33,348 bases of DNA from a virus. The notes below the pieces were generated by a model. The model saw nothing but the letters and a program-made list of their open reading frames with translations. It ran no database searches and was not told where the DNA came from. Within the stretch, counting starts at the first letter, position 1; each line of letters begins with the position of its first letter. Shown one piece after another: positions 20,415-26,989 of this stretch. Position numbers and translations under genes: made by a program. The stretch lies in the IMG/VR virus record IMGVR_UViG_3300045967_000367, positions 1 through 33,348 of that record; one strand, written 5' to 3'.

Positions 20415-21226
20415 TACGCGAGTCGCTCCAGGTCCATCTCGAGGTCGTAGGTGGTATCCGCGTCTTCCTCCCACATGCGCGTCACACGGATCTCGGCACG
20501 CGGGACCACCTGCTCGCTGAAGGCGTCATTCTTGTCGATCCAGGCGAACGCCTTCTTGCGAGAACGCAGCTGCTCGAGTTTGGCCAGAACGGCGCTCCTC
20601 GCGCCACGGAACCGAAGGGTGGTCAGGGTCCGATCGTCGCCCGGGTAGCTGAGGACGGGATTACGACCACCGGTCCGCGATTCGATCACCGGCGAATGCG
20701 GTAGCTCGGTCACGCCGGGAGAACCGAGGCTGCCGAGGTCGAAGTCCACCGCGCCGAGGAGAAAGCGGCTGAGCGTGAAGGCGTCAAAGACTCCGTCGAG
20801 ATCGAAGCGCCAGTAGCGGGCGGAGACGTTCCCCCCCGCGAAGATCACGCCAGAGTCCCGGTCGGAGAAGGGCGTCAGGGTGGCCACGTTCGTCCACGAA
20901 CCACCTCCGCCGGGCGGATATCCGGTCGCGGCCGTCGCATACATCACCACGCAGGAGGAGATCCCAAGGCCGGTCGAACCCACGGGCCGGTGCCCGAGCA
21001 GGGCCGCGACGCCGATGGTGCGGTTGGCGCCCAGGTCGAAGTCCACCGCGAGTACGTCGCCGCTCGACTGACGCCACAGGATGAGGCGGTCGAGCTTCAT
21101 GGCGTTTTCCATGACGTAGGGCGAGACTTCGTCGCGAGCCGGTGCCCCACCGCCGGTGCCGTTCTTGAGCACCGTGGCCGTACCCTCGACCCAGTTGGTC
21201 AGTACCGCACGATACGAGGTGGCCAC
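20414..21226 (-). CDS. Tail protein, possible distal tail or carbohydrate-binding module (270 aa)
   Basis: GTG start one base after the tape-measure stop, ending in TAATG overlap with the large hub gene. The chain is beta-rich: L-D-R-L-I-L-W-R-Q, A-V-D-F-D-L-G-A-N-R-T-I-G-V-A-A-L-L-G-H, and A-R-Y-W-R-F-D-L-D. The pattern 'DFDLG..RTIG...L.GH......Y.R' recalls discoidin-like (F5/8C) carbohydrate-binding folds seen in phage tail proteins. The C-terminal 80 residues resemble the tail-gene domain with L-R-S-R-K-K-A-F-A-W-I-D-K. Its place after the tape measure fits a distal tail protein. Confidence 0.78.
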   Translation of the reverse strand: MATSYRAVLTNWVEGTATVLKNGTGGGAPARDEVSPYVMENAMKLDRLILWRQSSGDVLAVDFDLGANRTIGVAALLGHRPVGSTGLGISSCVVMYATAATGYPPGGGGSWTNVATLTPFSDRDSGVIFAGGNVSARYWRFDLDGVFDAFTLSRFLLGAVDFDLGSLGSPGVTELPHSPVIESRTGGRNPVLSYPGDDRTLTTLRFRGARSAVLAKLEQLRSRKKAFAWIDKNDAFSEQVVPRAEIRVTRMWEEDADTTYDLEMDLERLA

Positions 21227-21227
21227 G

Positions 21228-22910
21228 TCAGTACTCGGACACCAGGTTGACGCGGTCCTGCGCGCGGCGCAGCTCGCCGGACGGGCTCGACAGCTCCATC
21301 ACGAGGCTGCGCACCCCCAATGTGCTGATGTTGAATGTGTTGATCGTAGAAGCGCCCTCTTCCCGCGGACGCCCCGCCCTATTTCCACTGGCAGCGGTCT
21401 CGAGTACCGTCCCGGCGCCAGGCAGGATGACGTTCAAGAAGAAGCCGAACACCTTTGCTGCGGCAATGCGGGCGAGCTGGGCCAGCATTTCGTCCACGAG
21501 CGTGTGCGTGATGTTGTTGATGATGTTCGCAGAGTACTTCCAGCGCGCGGTCAACTGGCTGAATGCTCGGCCAGCGCTGAGCTGAAGACCATTCCAAAGT
21601 CCTTCCATGCTGGCCCTGAGAACCCCGATGCGAGACGTCACCTCTGCAGCAACATCCGCCCACTCCAGTAGGACAACCAGCGCCTCAAGACTCGAACGGC
21701 TAACAGTGCCCATCCCTTCGTCGAACGTGGCGAGGCCGCGGACCAAGGCATCCATCTGAGCGTTGGTCTCGGCGGTTGTGGTGGCCAGAACATCTTGGCC
21801 TTCGCCGACGTCCGTGGTGGCCTCGACGACTTGCCCGGCGACCACGAGCAGATCCGACCCCGACTTCTCCATTTCGCGCAAGGCCTTCGGCCCACCCTTG
21901 AGCAGGCGATCGACCTCAGCGTTGATCTTCGCGATCTGCTCGGCGGTGAGGTCGAGCCCGAGCATGCGCTCGATCGGGTCCGTGATCCGCGAGGCAGTGA
22001 CGGTGATTTCGAACCGCGAGTCGGCGATGTTCGCGAGGACCTCGTCGCCCTTTTTCTGGAAGGTGGTCATGTGCGTGGGATCAGCGACGTTCGTCGGCTC
22101 GGCCATCCCGCGCTCGGCCTTGAGCTTAGACAGGTCCTCGAGCGGGTCCACCAGCTGCGTGCGCAAGATCTCGCCGGTAGCCCTTGCCGCCTCGAGGATC
22201 GCGTTGAGCGTGCCCACCACGGCCGCCGAGATGGGGACAGCCAACGCCTGGAAGGACGTGGCGATCCCCTTCCAATTCCGTCCGAGCTTGTCGAGCTGCT
22301 CGTCCAGTTCGCGCGCGGCCGGGGCCATCTCTTCGGTGATGATCGCGCCCGTGGCGCGCAGCTCCTCGCCCGTTTCGCGGCTCTTCGTCGCGAGGTCGTC
22401 GATGTTGCCCAGCAGGTCGGCCGAGCCCTTCCCGAGCAGCCGGTAGGCGATCTCGGTTCTCTTCGCAACGTCCGCGGTCGAGGCCAGAACCTGCACGATC
22501 TGGGTAAACGCCTGTTCGGTGTCGCGCGTGGTGACGTGAAGCTGCTTCAAGAGCGGATCGTTGCTCGCGATCGTGCGATTGAGGAAGGTGAGCGCCGAGG
22601 TGAGCGCTTCGCTGGAACCGCCTGCGTCTTCGAGGACGCGCTGCCAGATCTGGAGCGTCTCGATGCCGACTCCACTCCGCGCGGACAGCCGGTCGAGCTG
22701 CTCGACGGCGTCGGCCATCTGCTTGGCGCTGGCGACTACCGCCCCACCGATCGCCGTGATTCCCGCCACACCCGCCCCGATCAGCCCGGCCTTGGCGGCC
22801 AGGTTGCCGACCGCTCCCGTGAGGCCGGTGATCCCCTGCCGCGTCCTGGCGATCGTCGCCGTGGCCTCGTCTCGGGCCCGGAGGATGAACTCAACGGTGT
22901 CGGTGGCCAT
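21228..22910 (-). CDS. Tape measure protein
   Basis: ATG just after the tail-chaperone reading (stop 22914). The 560 residues are mostly helical with hydrophobic stretches near residues 30-60 (G-L-I-G-A-G-V-A-G-I-T-A-I-G-G-A-V-V-A-S) and near 480 (V-F-G-F-F-L-N-V-I-L-P-G). The start (F-I-L-R-A-R-D-E-A-T-A-T-I-A) is typical of tape measure proteins, which set tail length. At about 0.15 nm per residue in an extended helix, the tail would be near 85 nm, a medium siphovirus. The location after the two overlapping chaperone frames is diagnostic. Confidence 0.92.
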   Translation of the reverse strand: MATDTVEFILRARDEATATIARTRQGITGLTGAVGNLAAKAGLIGAGVAGITAIGGAVVASAKQMADAVEQLDRLSARSGVGIETLQIWQRVLEDAGGSSEALTSALTFLNRTIASNDPLLKQLHVTTRDTEQAFTQIVQVLASTADVAKRTEIAYRLLGKGSADLLGNIDDLATKSRETGEELRATGAIITEEMAPAARELDEQLDKLGRNWKGIATSFQALAVPISAAVVGTLNAILEAARATGEILRTQLVDPLEDLSKLKAERGMAEPTNVADPTHMTTFQKKGDEVLANIADSRFEITVTASRITDPIERMLGLDLTAEQIAKINAEVDRLLKGGPKALREMEKSGSDLLVVAGQVVEATTDVGEGQDVLATTTAETNAQMDALVRGLATFDEGMGTVSRSSLEALVVLLEWADVAAEVTSRIGVLRASMEGLWNGLQLSAGRAFSQLTARWKYSANIINNITHTLVDEMLAQLARIAAAKVFGFFLNVILPGAGTVLETAASGNRAGRPREEGASTINTFNISTLGVRSLVMELSSPSGELRRAQDRVNLVSEY

Positions 22911-22913
22911 GGC

Positions 22914-23138
22914 TCAGGCGTCCTCGTGAATCCCAACCAGCAGCGCCCCCAGGGCATCGCCGGGGGGCTGCGTGCGCATGGCCTTGATCCAGCGCCGGTA
23001 CTCGTCGTGGGCGCGCATCACGGTCACGTTGTAGGCGAGGCGGGGGTCATGCATGGTTTCCCACGGCGTCCGGCCGCTCGCCCGCGCCAGGCGCCACAGC
23101 TCCCACGCGACCCTCCCGGCCGTCTCCGTCTCCAGCAT
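22914..23138 (-). CDS. Tail assembly chaperone, downstream frame (gpT-like), made by frameshift
   Basis: This 74-codon frame (MLETETAGRVAWELWRLARA ...) lies directly before the tape measure gene. The ATG at 23138 lacks a ribosome site; the sequence before it is GC-rich repeats ending GGG TTT C. In the upstream chaperone frame those last codons are GGG TTT, and a +1 step (TTT to TTC) enters this frame exactly at the ATG. A stop in this frame upstream limits entry to this stretch. The product would be a C-terminal extension on the 195-aa upstream chaperone, as gpT is on gpG in lambda. Overlap with the upstream frame is 92 bases. Confidence 0.8.
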   Translation of the reverse strand: MLETETAGRVAWELWRLARASGRTPWETMHDPRLAYNVTVMRAHDEYRRWIKAMRTQPPGDALGALLVGIHEDA

Positions 23139-23634
23139 GAAACCCGGCGCCGGCGCCGGCGTCGGCGTCGTCCTCCTTGCCGAAGCCGCTCAGGGCGATG
23201 ACGGTGGTGGTGAGCAGGGCCTTCTCGTCGATGCGGAGGACGCTGCAGGGGAGTGAGAGCGGGTGGCGCGGGGTGGCGGGATCGAACCAGAACGCGGGGC
23301 GGACCTCCCCACCCTCCCCGTCGTCGAGGACGGTGCCCAGCTCGATGAGCCGGGGCGCGATCTCTTTCAGAAACCGGGAGCCGTCGCGAACTTCGGCCTC
23401 GCTGGGTGCGGGCTCGGGCTGCCCCGCGGCGGTGGCCTTGCGCCGCGCGACGCGCGCCCGGGCTCGTTCCACCGTGTCGCCGGGCAGCCGCTGCAGGATC
23501 TCGGCGGCCTCGTCGATCTTCTCGCAGCGCACGCGCACGGGCTTGCCGTCGCGCGTCTTCAGGTGCGTCAGCTCCACGATGCGGGACGTCTCGGGCACCT
23601 GCACGTCCGCCGCGCTGGTCGCCTTCCCTTCCAT
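23047..23634 (-). CDS. Tail assembly chaperone, upstream frame (gpG-like)
   Basis: The ATG at 23634 is preceded by GGAGGT six bases away, the reason for choosing it over an earlier in-frame ATG. 195 residues. The N-terminal 160 are good protein (L-T-H-L-K-T-R-D-G-K-P-V-R-V-R-C-E-K-I-D-E-A, then F-L-K-E-I-A-P-R-L-I-E-L-G). After about residue 165 the frame becomes Ala/Gly/Asp repeats and then noise-like, while the other frame takes over. This is the usual design of tail-assembly chaperones: a common short form plus a rarer frameshifted long form, both binding the tape measure during tail assembly. Confidence 0.85.
   Translation of the reverse strand: MEGKATSAADVQVPETSRIVELTHLKTRDGKPVRVRCEKIDEAAEILQRLPGDTVERARARVARRKATAAGQPEPAPSEAEVRDGSRFLKEIAPRLIELGTVLDDGEGGEVRPAFWFDPATPRHPLSLPCSVLRIDEKALLTTTVIALSGFGKEDDADAGAGAGFHAGDGDGREGRVGAVAPGAGERPDAVGNHA
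23139..23145 (-). promoter_or_regulatory. Probable +1 ribosomal frameshift site (GGG TTT C)
   Basis: In the gpG-like frame the ribosome reads GGG TTT CAT. Phe-tRNA on TTT can shift one base forward to TTC, a better match for its GAA anticodon, and then read ATG CTG GAG. No canonical -1 heptamer is present and a -2 shift does not re-pair. Confidence 0.7.
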
Positions 23635-23738
23635 GGTGTACCTCCGCGTGAGGGCGGTTTCGGGCCGGTCCGGTCGGGGTGTCACGCCACCCGGCCCTTG
23701 CGGGCAACCGGCCCTACGCCGCTGACCGTTCGGCCTGG

Positions 23739-23984
23739 CTACTCGACCGTGATGACCTCCCTCGTGACGCGCCCGCCGGCGGCCGTCTCGAGATCGAGCG
23801 TGAGGGCTTCATGGAGCTGGAGCGAGCCTTTGCATGTGGGGCAGCGCTTCGCGTGCACCCGCTCCTCCAGCTCCTCGAGGGCCCCCGTCTCCTTCCAGGA
23901 GACCAGGGCCCCGCAGACCAAGCACTGCGCGGTGCCGGCCACCGCCAGCACCCGCAGCTTGATGACCAGCTCGCAGCGCGCCAT
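23739..23984 (-). CDS. Zinc-ribbon-like protein between the tail tube and the chaperones (81 aa)
   Basis: ATG overlapping the tail-tube TAA (TAATG). The product has two cysteine pairs, C21-L-V-C-G and C48-P-T-C, 24 residues apart, a small zinc ribbon. It begins MARCELVIKLRVLAVAGTA and ends in a strand-rich tail. Small genes here sometimes encode assembly factors; no family is recognised. The 104 bases between this gene and the chaperone start hold no gene. Confidence 0.72.
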   Translation of the reverse strand: MARCELVIKLRVLAVAGTAQCLVCGALVSWKETGALEELEERVHAKRCPTCKGSLQLHEALTLDLETAAGGRVTREVITVE

Positions 23985-24997
23985 TACGTGAGCGCGGCCT
24001 CGGTGTTGCGCAGCCGGACGTAGAGCGCGGCCGTGTCGGTCGGGTCGTAGAACGCGCGCCACGTGACGGTCGAGAGGATGATCCCGTAGGCCTCGATGGG
24101 GGCCGACCACTCGACCAGCTGGGCGCTGCCGGAGCGGATCTCCAGCTCGCGCTTCGAGGTGCTGCCGATCGTGGTCGGGTCCTGGAACACCAGGCGGGGC
24201 GAACCCGCCGTGAAGTTGCGCGCGGCATCGAACTGGGTCTTGGTCTTGAACTCCTGGGTGAGCTTCCAGGTGACGTCGAGGAAATCCGAGCGCAGGGGCT
24301 CGTCGATGTTCTGGCTGCCGAGGTAGAAGCGGTCCTCGTGGTGGGGCGCCGCCACCGCGATCTCGAACGATCGGACGCGCACGTTCGCCGCCGTGTCCCC
24401 GGTGCCGTCGTCCACCACGCCGCCGGCGTTCTTGGTGTCGTGGTAGCGCACGGGGAGCAGCGCCGGGAAGGCGAGCGAGCCGGTCGGGGTCTGGTCGCTC
24501 TGGTAGTCCTTGGAGATCGTGGGCCACTCGATCATGACCAGGGCGTCGTCGCCGTTGCCGGCGGTACCGCGGATCGTGAGCCCCATGTGCTTGAGGCCGA
24601 GGGCACGGAAGCACTTGCCGGCCGGGATGTCGCCGTGAATCACCTCGGGCGAATAGCTGTTCAGCTTGCCGCTGCCGGCGCCGTCCGAGAGGAACACGTG
24701 GTCGCGCACCCCGGTCTCGACCAGGCTGTTCGAGTAGGTACCGAGGGCGCCGCGCAGCAGCTCGAGCAGCCCCTCGTAGTTGGCGCGGGTGACGAACGAG
24801 CCCTTGTGCAGGATCCCGCCCTGGTAGAGGCCGCGGCGCGACTGCCCGCCGTAGAGGCTCCCGTCGTTGATGACGCCGATCTCGGGGTCGAGGTTCCAGC
24901 GCACCACCTCGAGCTTCTTCGTCGGCGCCTGGAAGGTGCCGTAGGTGGTCTCCTTCGGCCCAGTCTGGATGTAGCTTAGGTGTCCGAGGCCCGACAT
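23984..24997 (-). CDS. Major tail (tube) protein
   Basis: ATG with ACAGGAGGAAACC upstream, a strong ribosome site for a highly expressed gene; 337 residues. The sequence is beta-rich, with long strands such as F-L-D-V-T-W-K-L-T-Q-E-F-K-T-K and A-S-Q-N-I-D-like turns (R-F-Y-L-G-S-Q-N-I-D-E-P). It opens MSGLGHLSYIQTGPKETTYG, similar in layout to phage tail tube proteins that begin with 'G..G...A.ET.YG'. The gene order (terminator candidate, this gene, chaperones with frameshift, tape measure) makes it the tube protein. Family assignment by sequence alone is less certain than by position. Confidence 0.85.
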   Translation of the reverse strand: MSGLGHLSYIQTGPKETTYGTFQAPTKKLEVVRWNLDPEIGVINDGSLYGGQSRRGLYQGGILHKGSFVTRANYEGLLELLRGALGTYSNSLVETGVRDHVFLSDGAGSGKLNSYSPEVIHGDIPAGKCFRALGLKHMGLTIRGTAGNGDDALVMIEWPTISKDYQSDQTPTGSLAFPALLPVRYHDTKNAGGVVDDGTGDTAANVRVRSFEIAVAAPHHEDRFYLGSQNIDEPLRSDFLDVTWKLTQEFKTKTQFDAARNFTAGSPRLVFQDPTTIGSTSKRELEIRSGSAQLVEWSAPIEAYGIILSTVTWRAFYDPTDTAALYVRLRNTEAALT

Positions 24998-25009
24998 GGT
25001 TTCCTCCTG

Positions 25010-25456
25010 TTACTCGAGGTTGTGGTCCGTCTCGTACTGGATCTCGATCACCTGCGGCGACAGGTAGACGCCGGCGCGCACGCCGCCCTGGAGCTGATCG
25101 GAATCCACCGGGTAGGCCGGTTCCTTGTAGGCCGCGATCATTGTGGCCTCGCCGTTCAGCAGCGCCGTGAGGATGTCCTTGCGCACGCGGTTCACGGTCC
25201 GCTGGTCCTTGGCGCACACCCAGGCGACGAACCTCGAGGTCCAGCGGTGGTGGTTGCCCGACCTGGGGGGCGTGGCCGTCTCGGTGGTCACGTGGCTCAC
25301 GTACACGCGCGGCTGCACGTCCACGGTGGGGATCGGGTCGGGCAGCGGGCCCTCCGCGATCGCGGGCGACGTGAGATACGTGGCGCCGGCGACGATCGGC
25401 GCGAAGAGCGCCATCAGCGAGGTGAGGATCAGGTTTTCCTTGGCGTCTGCGGGCAC
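25010..25456 (-). CDS. Tail terminator / head-tail completion candidate (148 aa)
   Basis: GTG with GGAGG five bases upstream. The N-terminus (A-K-E-N-L-I-L-T-S-L-M-A-L-F) is a helix; a long strand and helix R-V-R-K-D-I-L-T-A-L-L-N-G follow; the C-terminus ends in strands (V-I-E-I-Q-Y-E-T-D). The size, the alpha/beta layout and the place just before the tail tube gene all fit tail terminator proteins (gpU-like), which cap the tail tube. No diagnostic motif is visible. Confidence 0.68.
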   Translation of the reverse strand: MPADAKENLILTSLMALFAPIVAGATYLTSPAIAEGPLPDPIPTVDVQPRVYVSHVTTETATPPRSGNHHRWTSRFVAWVCAKDQRTVNRVRKDILTALLNGEATMIAAYKEPAYPVDSDQLQGGVRAGVYLSPQVIEIQYETDHNLE

Positions 25457-25466
25457 CGGTCCTCCC

Positions 25467-25790
25467 CTACGTCTTGCGTGCGCACCAGGCCCTGGTGAGG
25501 GCGGCGTCGTTGCCGTTGGGGCCGCCGACGCGCACCTGGGTGACCCGGTAGTCGGTGCCGTTCAGGGTGAGCGTGTCGCCGGCCTTGAGGCCCGGGAAGA
25601 CGTCCGTCTTGTACGTCGCGACGATCACGCGAGCGGCGATCGTGCCGCCCTCGGCCGTGGCCACCTCGTCGTCCCCTTCGTCGACGGCCGCGTAGCTCTC
25701 GTGCAGGATTCCGACCGAGTCGGTGAAGCTCGCGGGGTCGCCGACCACGGAGAACTGGTGATCGATGTCGGACGCCCCGAGCGTGTTCAT
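25467..25790 (-). CDS. Head-tail joining protein candidate (107 aa)
   Basis: ATG with weak GGACC upstream. The product is a compact beta protein: A-A-R-V-I-V-A-T-Y-K-T-D, V-F-P-G-L-K-A-G-D-T-L-T-L-N-G-T-D-Y-R-V-T-Q-V. The pattern 'GDTLTLNGTDYRVTQV' is characteristic of small phage head-tail adaptor/stopper proteins of the lambda gpFII type. It lies between capsid-associated and tail terminator genes, the expected place. Confidence 0.72.
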   Translation of the reverse strand: MNTLGASDIDHQFSVVGDPASFTDSVGILHESYAAVDEGDDEVATAEGGTIAARVIVATYKTDVFPGLKAGDTLTLNGTDYRVTQVRVGGPNGNDAALTRAWCARKT

Positions 25791-25815
25791 GATCGGTCCG
25801 CGATCGCGACTCCGG

Positions 25816-26187
25816 TCATCCCGTCACCCGCGGGACGAAGATGACCTGCACCGCGACGCCGCCCTGCGAATCGCCCGCGTCGAGGTACTTCACCCACTTC
25901 TGCACGCGGTCGCGGGGAATCTTGAGCATCTGGAGACTGGCTGCCGTCTTCGGCGTGAACGCACCACCCACCACGTCGACGAAGGGTCCTCCCGGGAGGT
26001 TGGCGGTCTGAAGCTTCCCGTTGAGGGTTCCCGACTGGACGTTCGACTCCTCGGCGAAGAGCAGGACGCCGTCGGAATTCAGGATGTCCACGACGAGGGT
26101 GGACGCCGGGCCGCCCGCCGGGTCCTGGGGGGCGACGATGGTGACCACCGTCGCCTGCCCCACGGCATTGCCGACCCACGGGCTCAC
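25816..26187 (-). CDS. Capsid-associated or head-completion hypothetical protein (123 aa)
   Basis: GTG start one base after the stop of the 136-aa gene. The chain is beta-rich with Gly/Val strands (A-T-V-V-T-I-V-A-P-Q-D, S-T-L-V-V-D-I-L-N-S, V-A-V-Q-V-I-F-V-P) and resembles the gene before it in general plan. The two may be paralogous decoration or cement proteins. No family is recognised. Confidence 0.7.
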   Translation of the reverse strand: MSPWVGNAVGQATVVTIVAPQDPAGGPASTLVVDILNSDGVLLFAEESNVQSGTLNGKLQTANLPGGPFVDVVGGAFTPKTAASLQMLKIPRDRVQKWVKYLDAGDSQGGVAVQVIFVPRVTG

Positions 26188-26188
26188 G

Positions 26189-26599
26189 TTAGCCCGTGAC
26201 CTTCTTGGTGCCGACCAGCGTCACCGAGATCAGGACCGGACCGGTGACGACCGTGCCGACGAACTTGAGGAACCGCCGGGCCTCGCGGACGTCGACGGTG
26301 ATGACGCGCGTCTGGTTCGCGGTCGAGACCTGCGCGGCCGTCTTCCCCGCGATGTCGGCGTAGGTGCCACCCGACGTGTCGCAGTCCTGGAGCTTCGGGT
26401 CCATCGTGCCGGTGATGGCGCCGGTGTTGATCACGATGGCGACGACGCCCTCGTAGCCCGTGAGGTCGATGGCGCCCGAGGTCGCGGCCGCGGTGTTGGC
26501 CGCGGACTTGGACTCGAGCACCAGGAGCGGAGTCGTCTCCGCCATGGCGCTCACCTGGGCCGGCGACCACAGCCGGTTGCTGCCGGGTCTGTGGAGCAT
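26189..26599 (-). CDS. Capsid-associated beta protein (136 aa)
   Basis: The ATG at 26599 has GAGGAGG nine bases upstream and adds M-L-H-R-P-G-S-N-R-L-W-S to the alternative start at 26545, which has only GGTGAG. The body reads as a small beta-sandwich: G-V-V-A-I-V-I-N-T-G-A-I-T-G-T-M-D, R-F-L-K-F-V-G-T-V-V-T-G-P-V-L-I-S-V-T-L-V-G. Proteins of this layout often follow capsid genes and decorate the head, but no family is certain. Confidence 0.7.
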   Translation of the reverse strand: MLHRPGSNRLWSPAQVSAMAETTPLLVLESKSAANTAAATSGAIDLTGYEGVVAIVINTGAITGTMDPKLQDCDTSGGTYADIAGKTAAQVSTANQTRVITVDVREARRFLKFVGTVVTGPVLISVTLVGTKKVTG

Positions 26600-26672
26600 G
26601 TTCCTGATCCTCCTCGCTGTGGCCGGCGCCGCCGCCGGACCGGGTTCCCTCGCGCCGCGCGGGCTCTCCGCG

Positions 26673-26927
26673 CTACTCGTCGCCCGCGTGCGACCGCCCG
26701 CGCTTGCGGGTGGCCGGCTCGCGGTCTTCGACGGCGGCCGGTTCGCCCTGGGGCGCCCGATCCGCCGGCACTTCCTCTCCCACCGCCGGCTTGAGCTTGA
26801 GCCGGCCGATCGCCACGTGCGGTGCCGCCTCGCGCGGGCGGAGCTCGACTTCCTGCCCCGGATAGACGTCACCGTGCGGCGGGCCGAGGCAGAAGCCGTC
26901 CTGCACCAGGTACCGCTGCGTCTCCAT
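26673..26927 (-). CDS. Small protein after the capsid gene (84 aa)
   Basis: ATG with GGAG about five bases upstream. The chain METQRYLVQDGFCLGPPHGD continues V-Y-P-G-Q-E-V-E-L-R-P-R, like small phage proteins with an SH3-like fold, and ends in a charged disordered tail. It shares its frame with the unshifted capsid ORF, so if the capsid frame really runs on without a shift, this would be its C-terminal extension. I think a separate gene is more likely. Confidence 0.65.
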   Translation of the reverse strand: METQRYLVQDGFCLGPPHGDVYPGQEVELRPREAAPHVAIGRLKLKPAVGEEVPADRAPQGEPAAVEDREPATRKRGRSHAGDE

Positions 26928-26989
26928 CGCTTCTCCGTGCCGACCCGGGGGCTGCGTGCGCCCCCGGGCCGTCTCAGGGTCCTCTCGGC

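Noticed and set aside
23635-23738. Small gene in the 104-base gap before the tail chaperone
   Set aside because: No start with a ribosome site and no protein-like frame; it is probably leader sequence.
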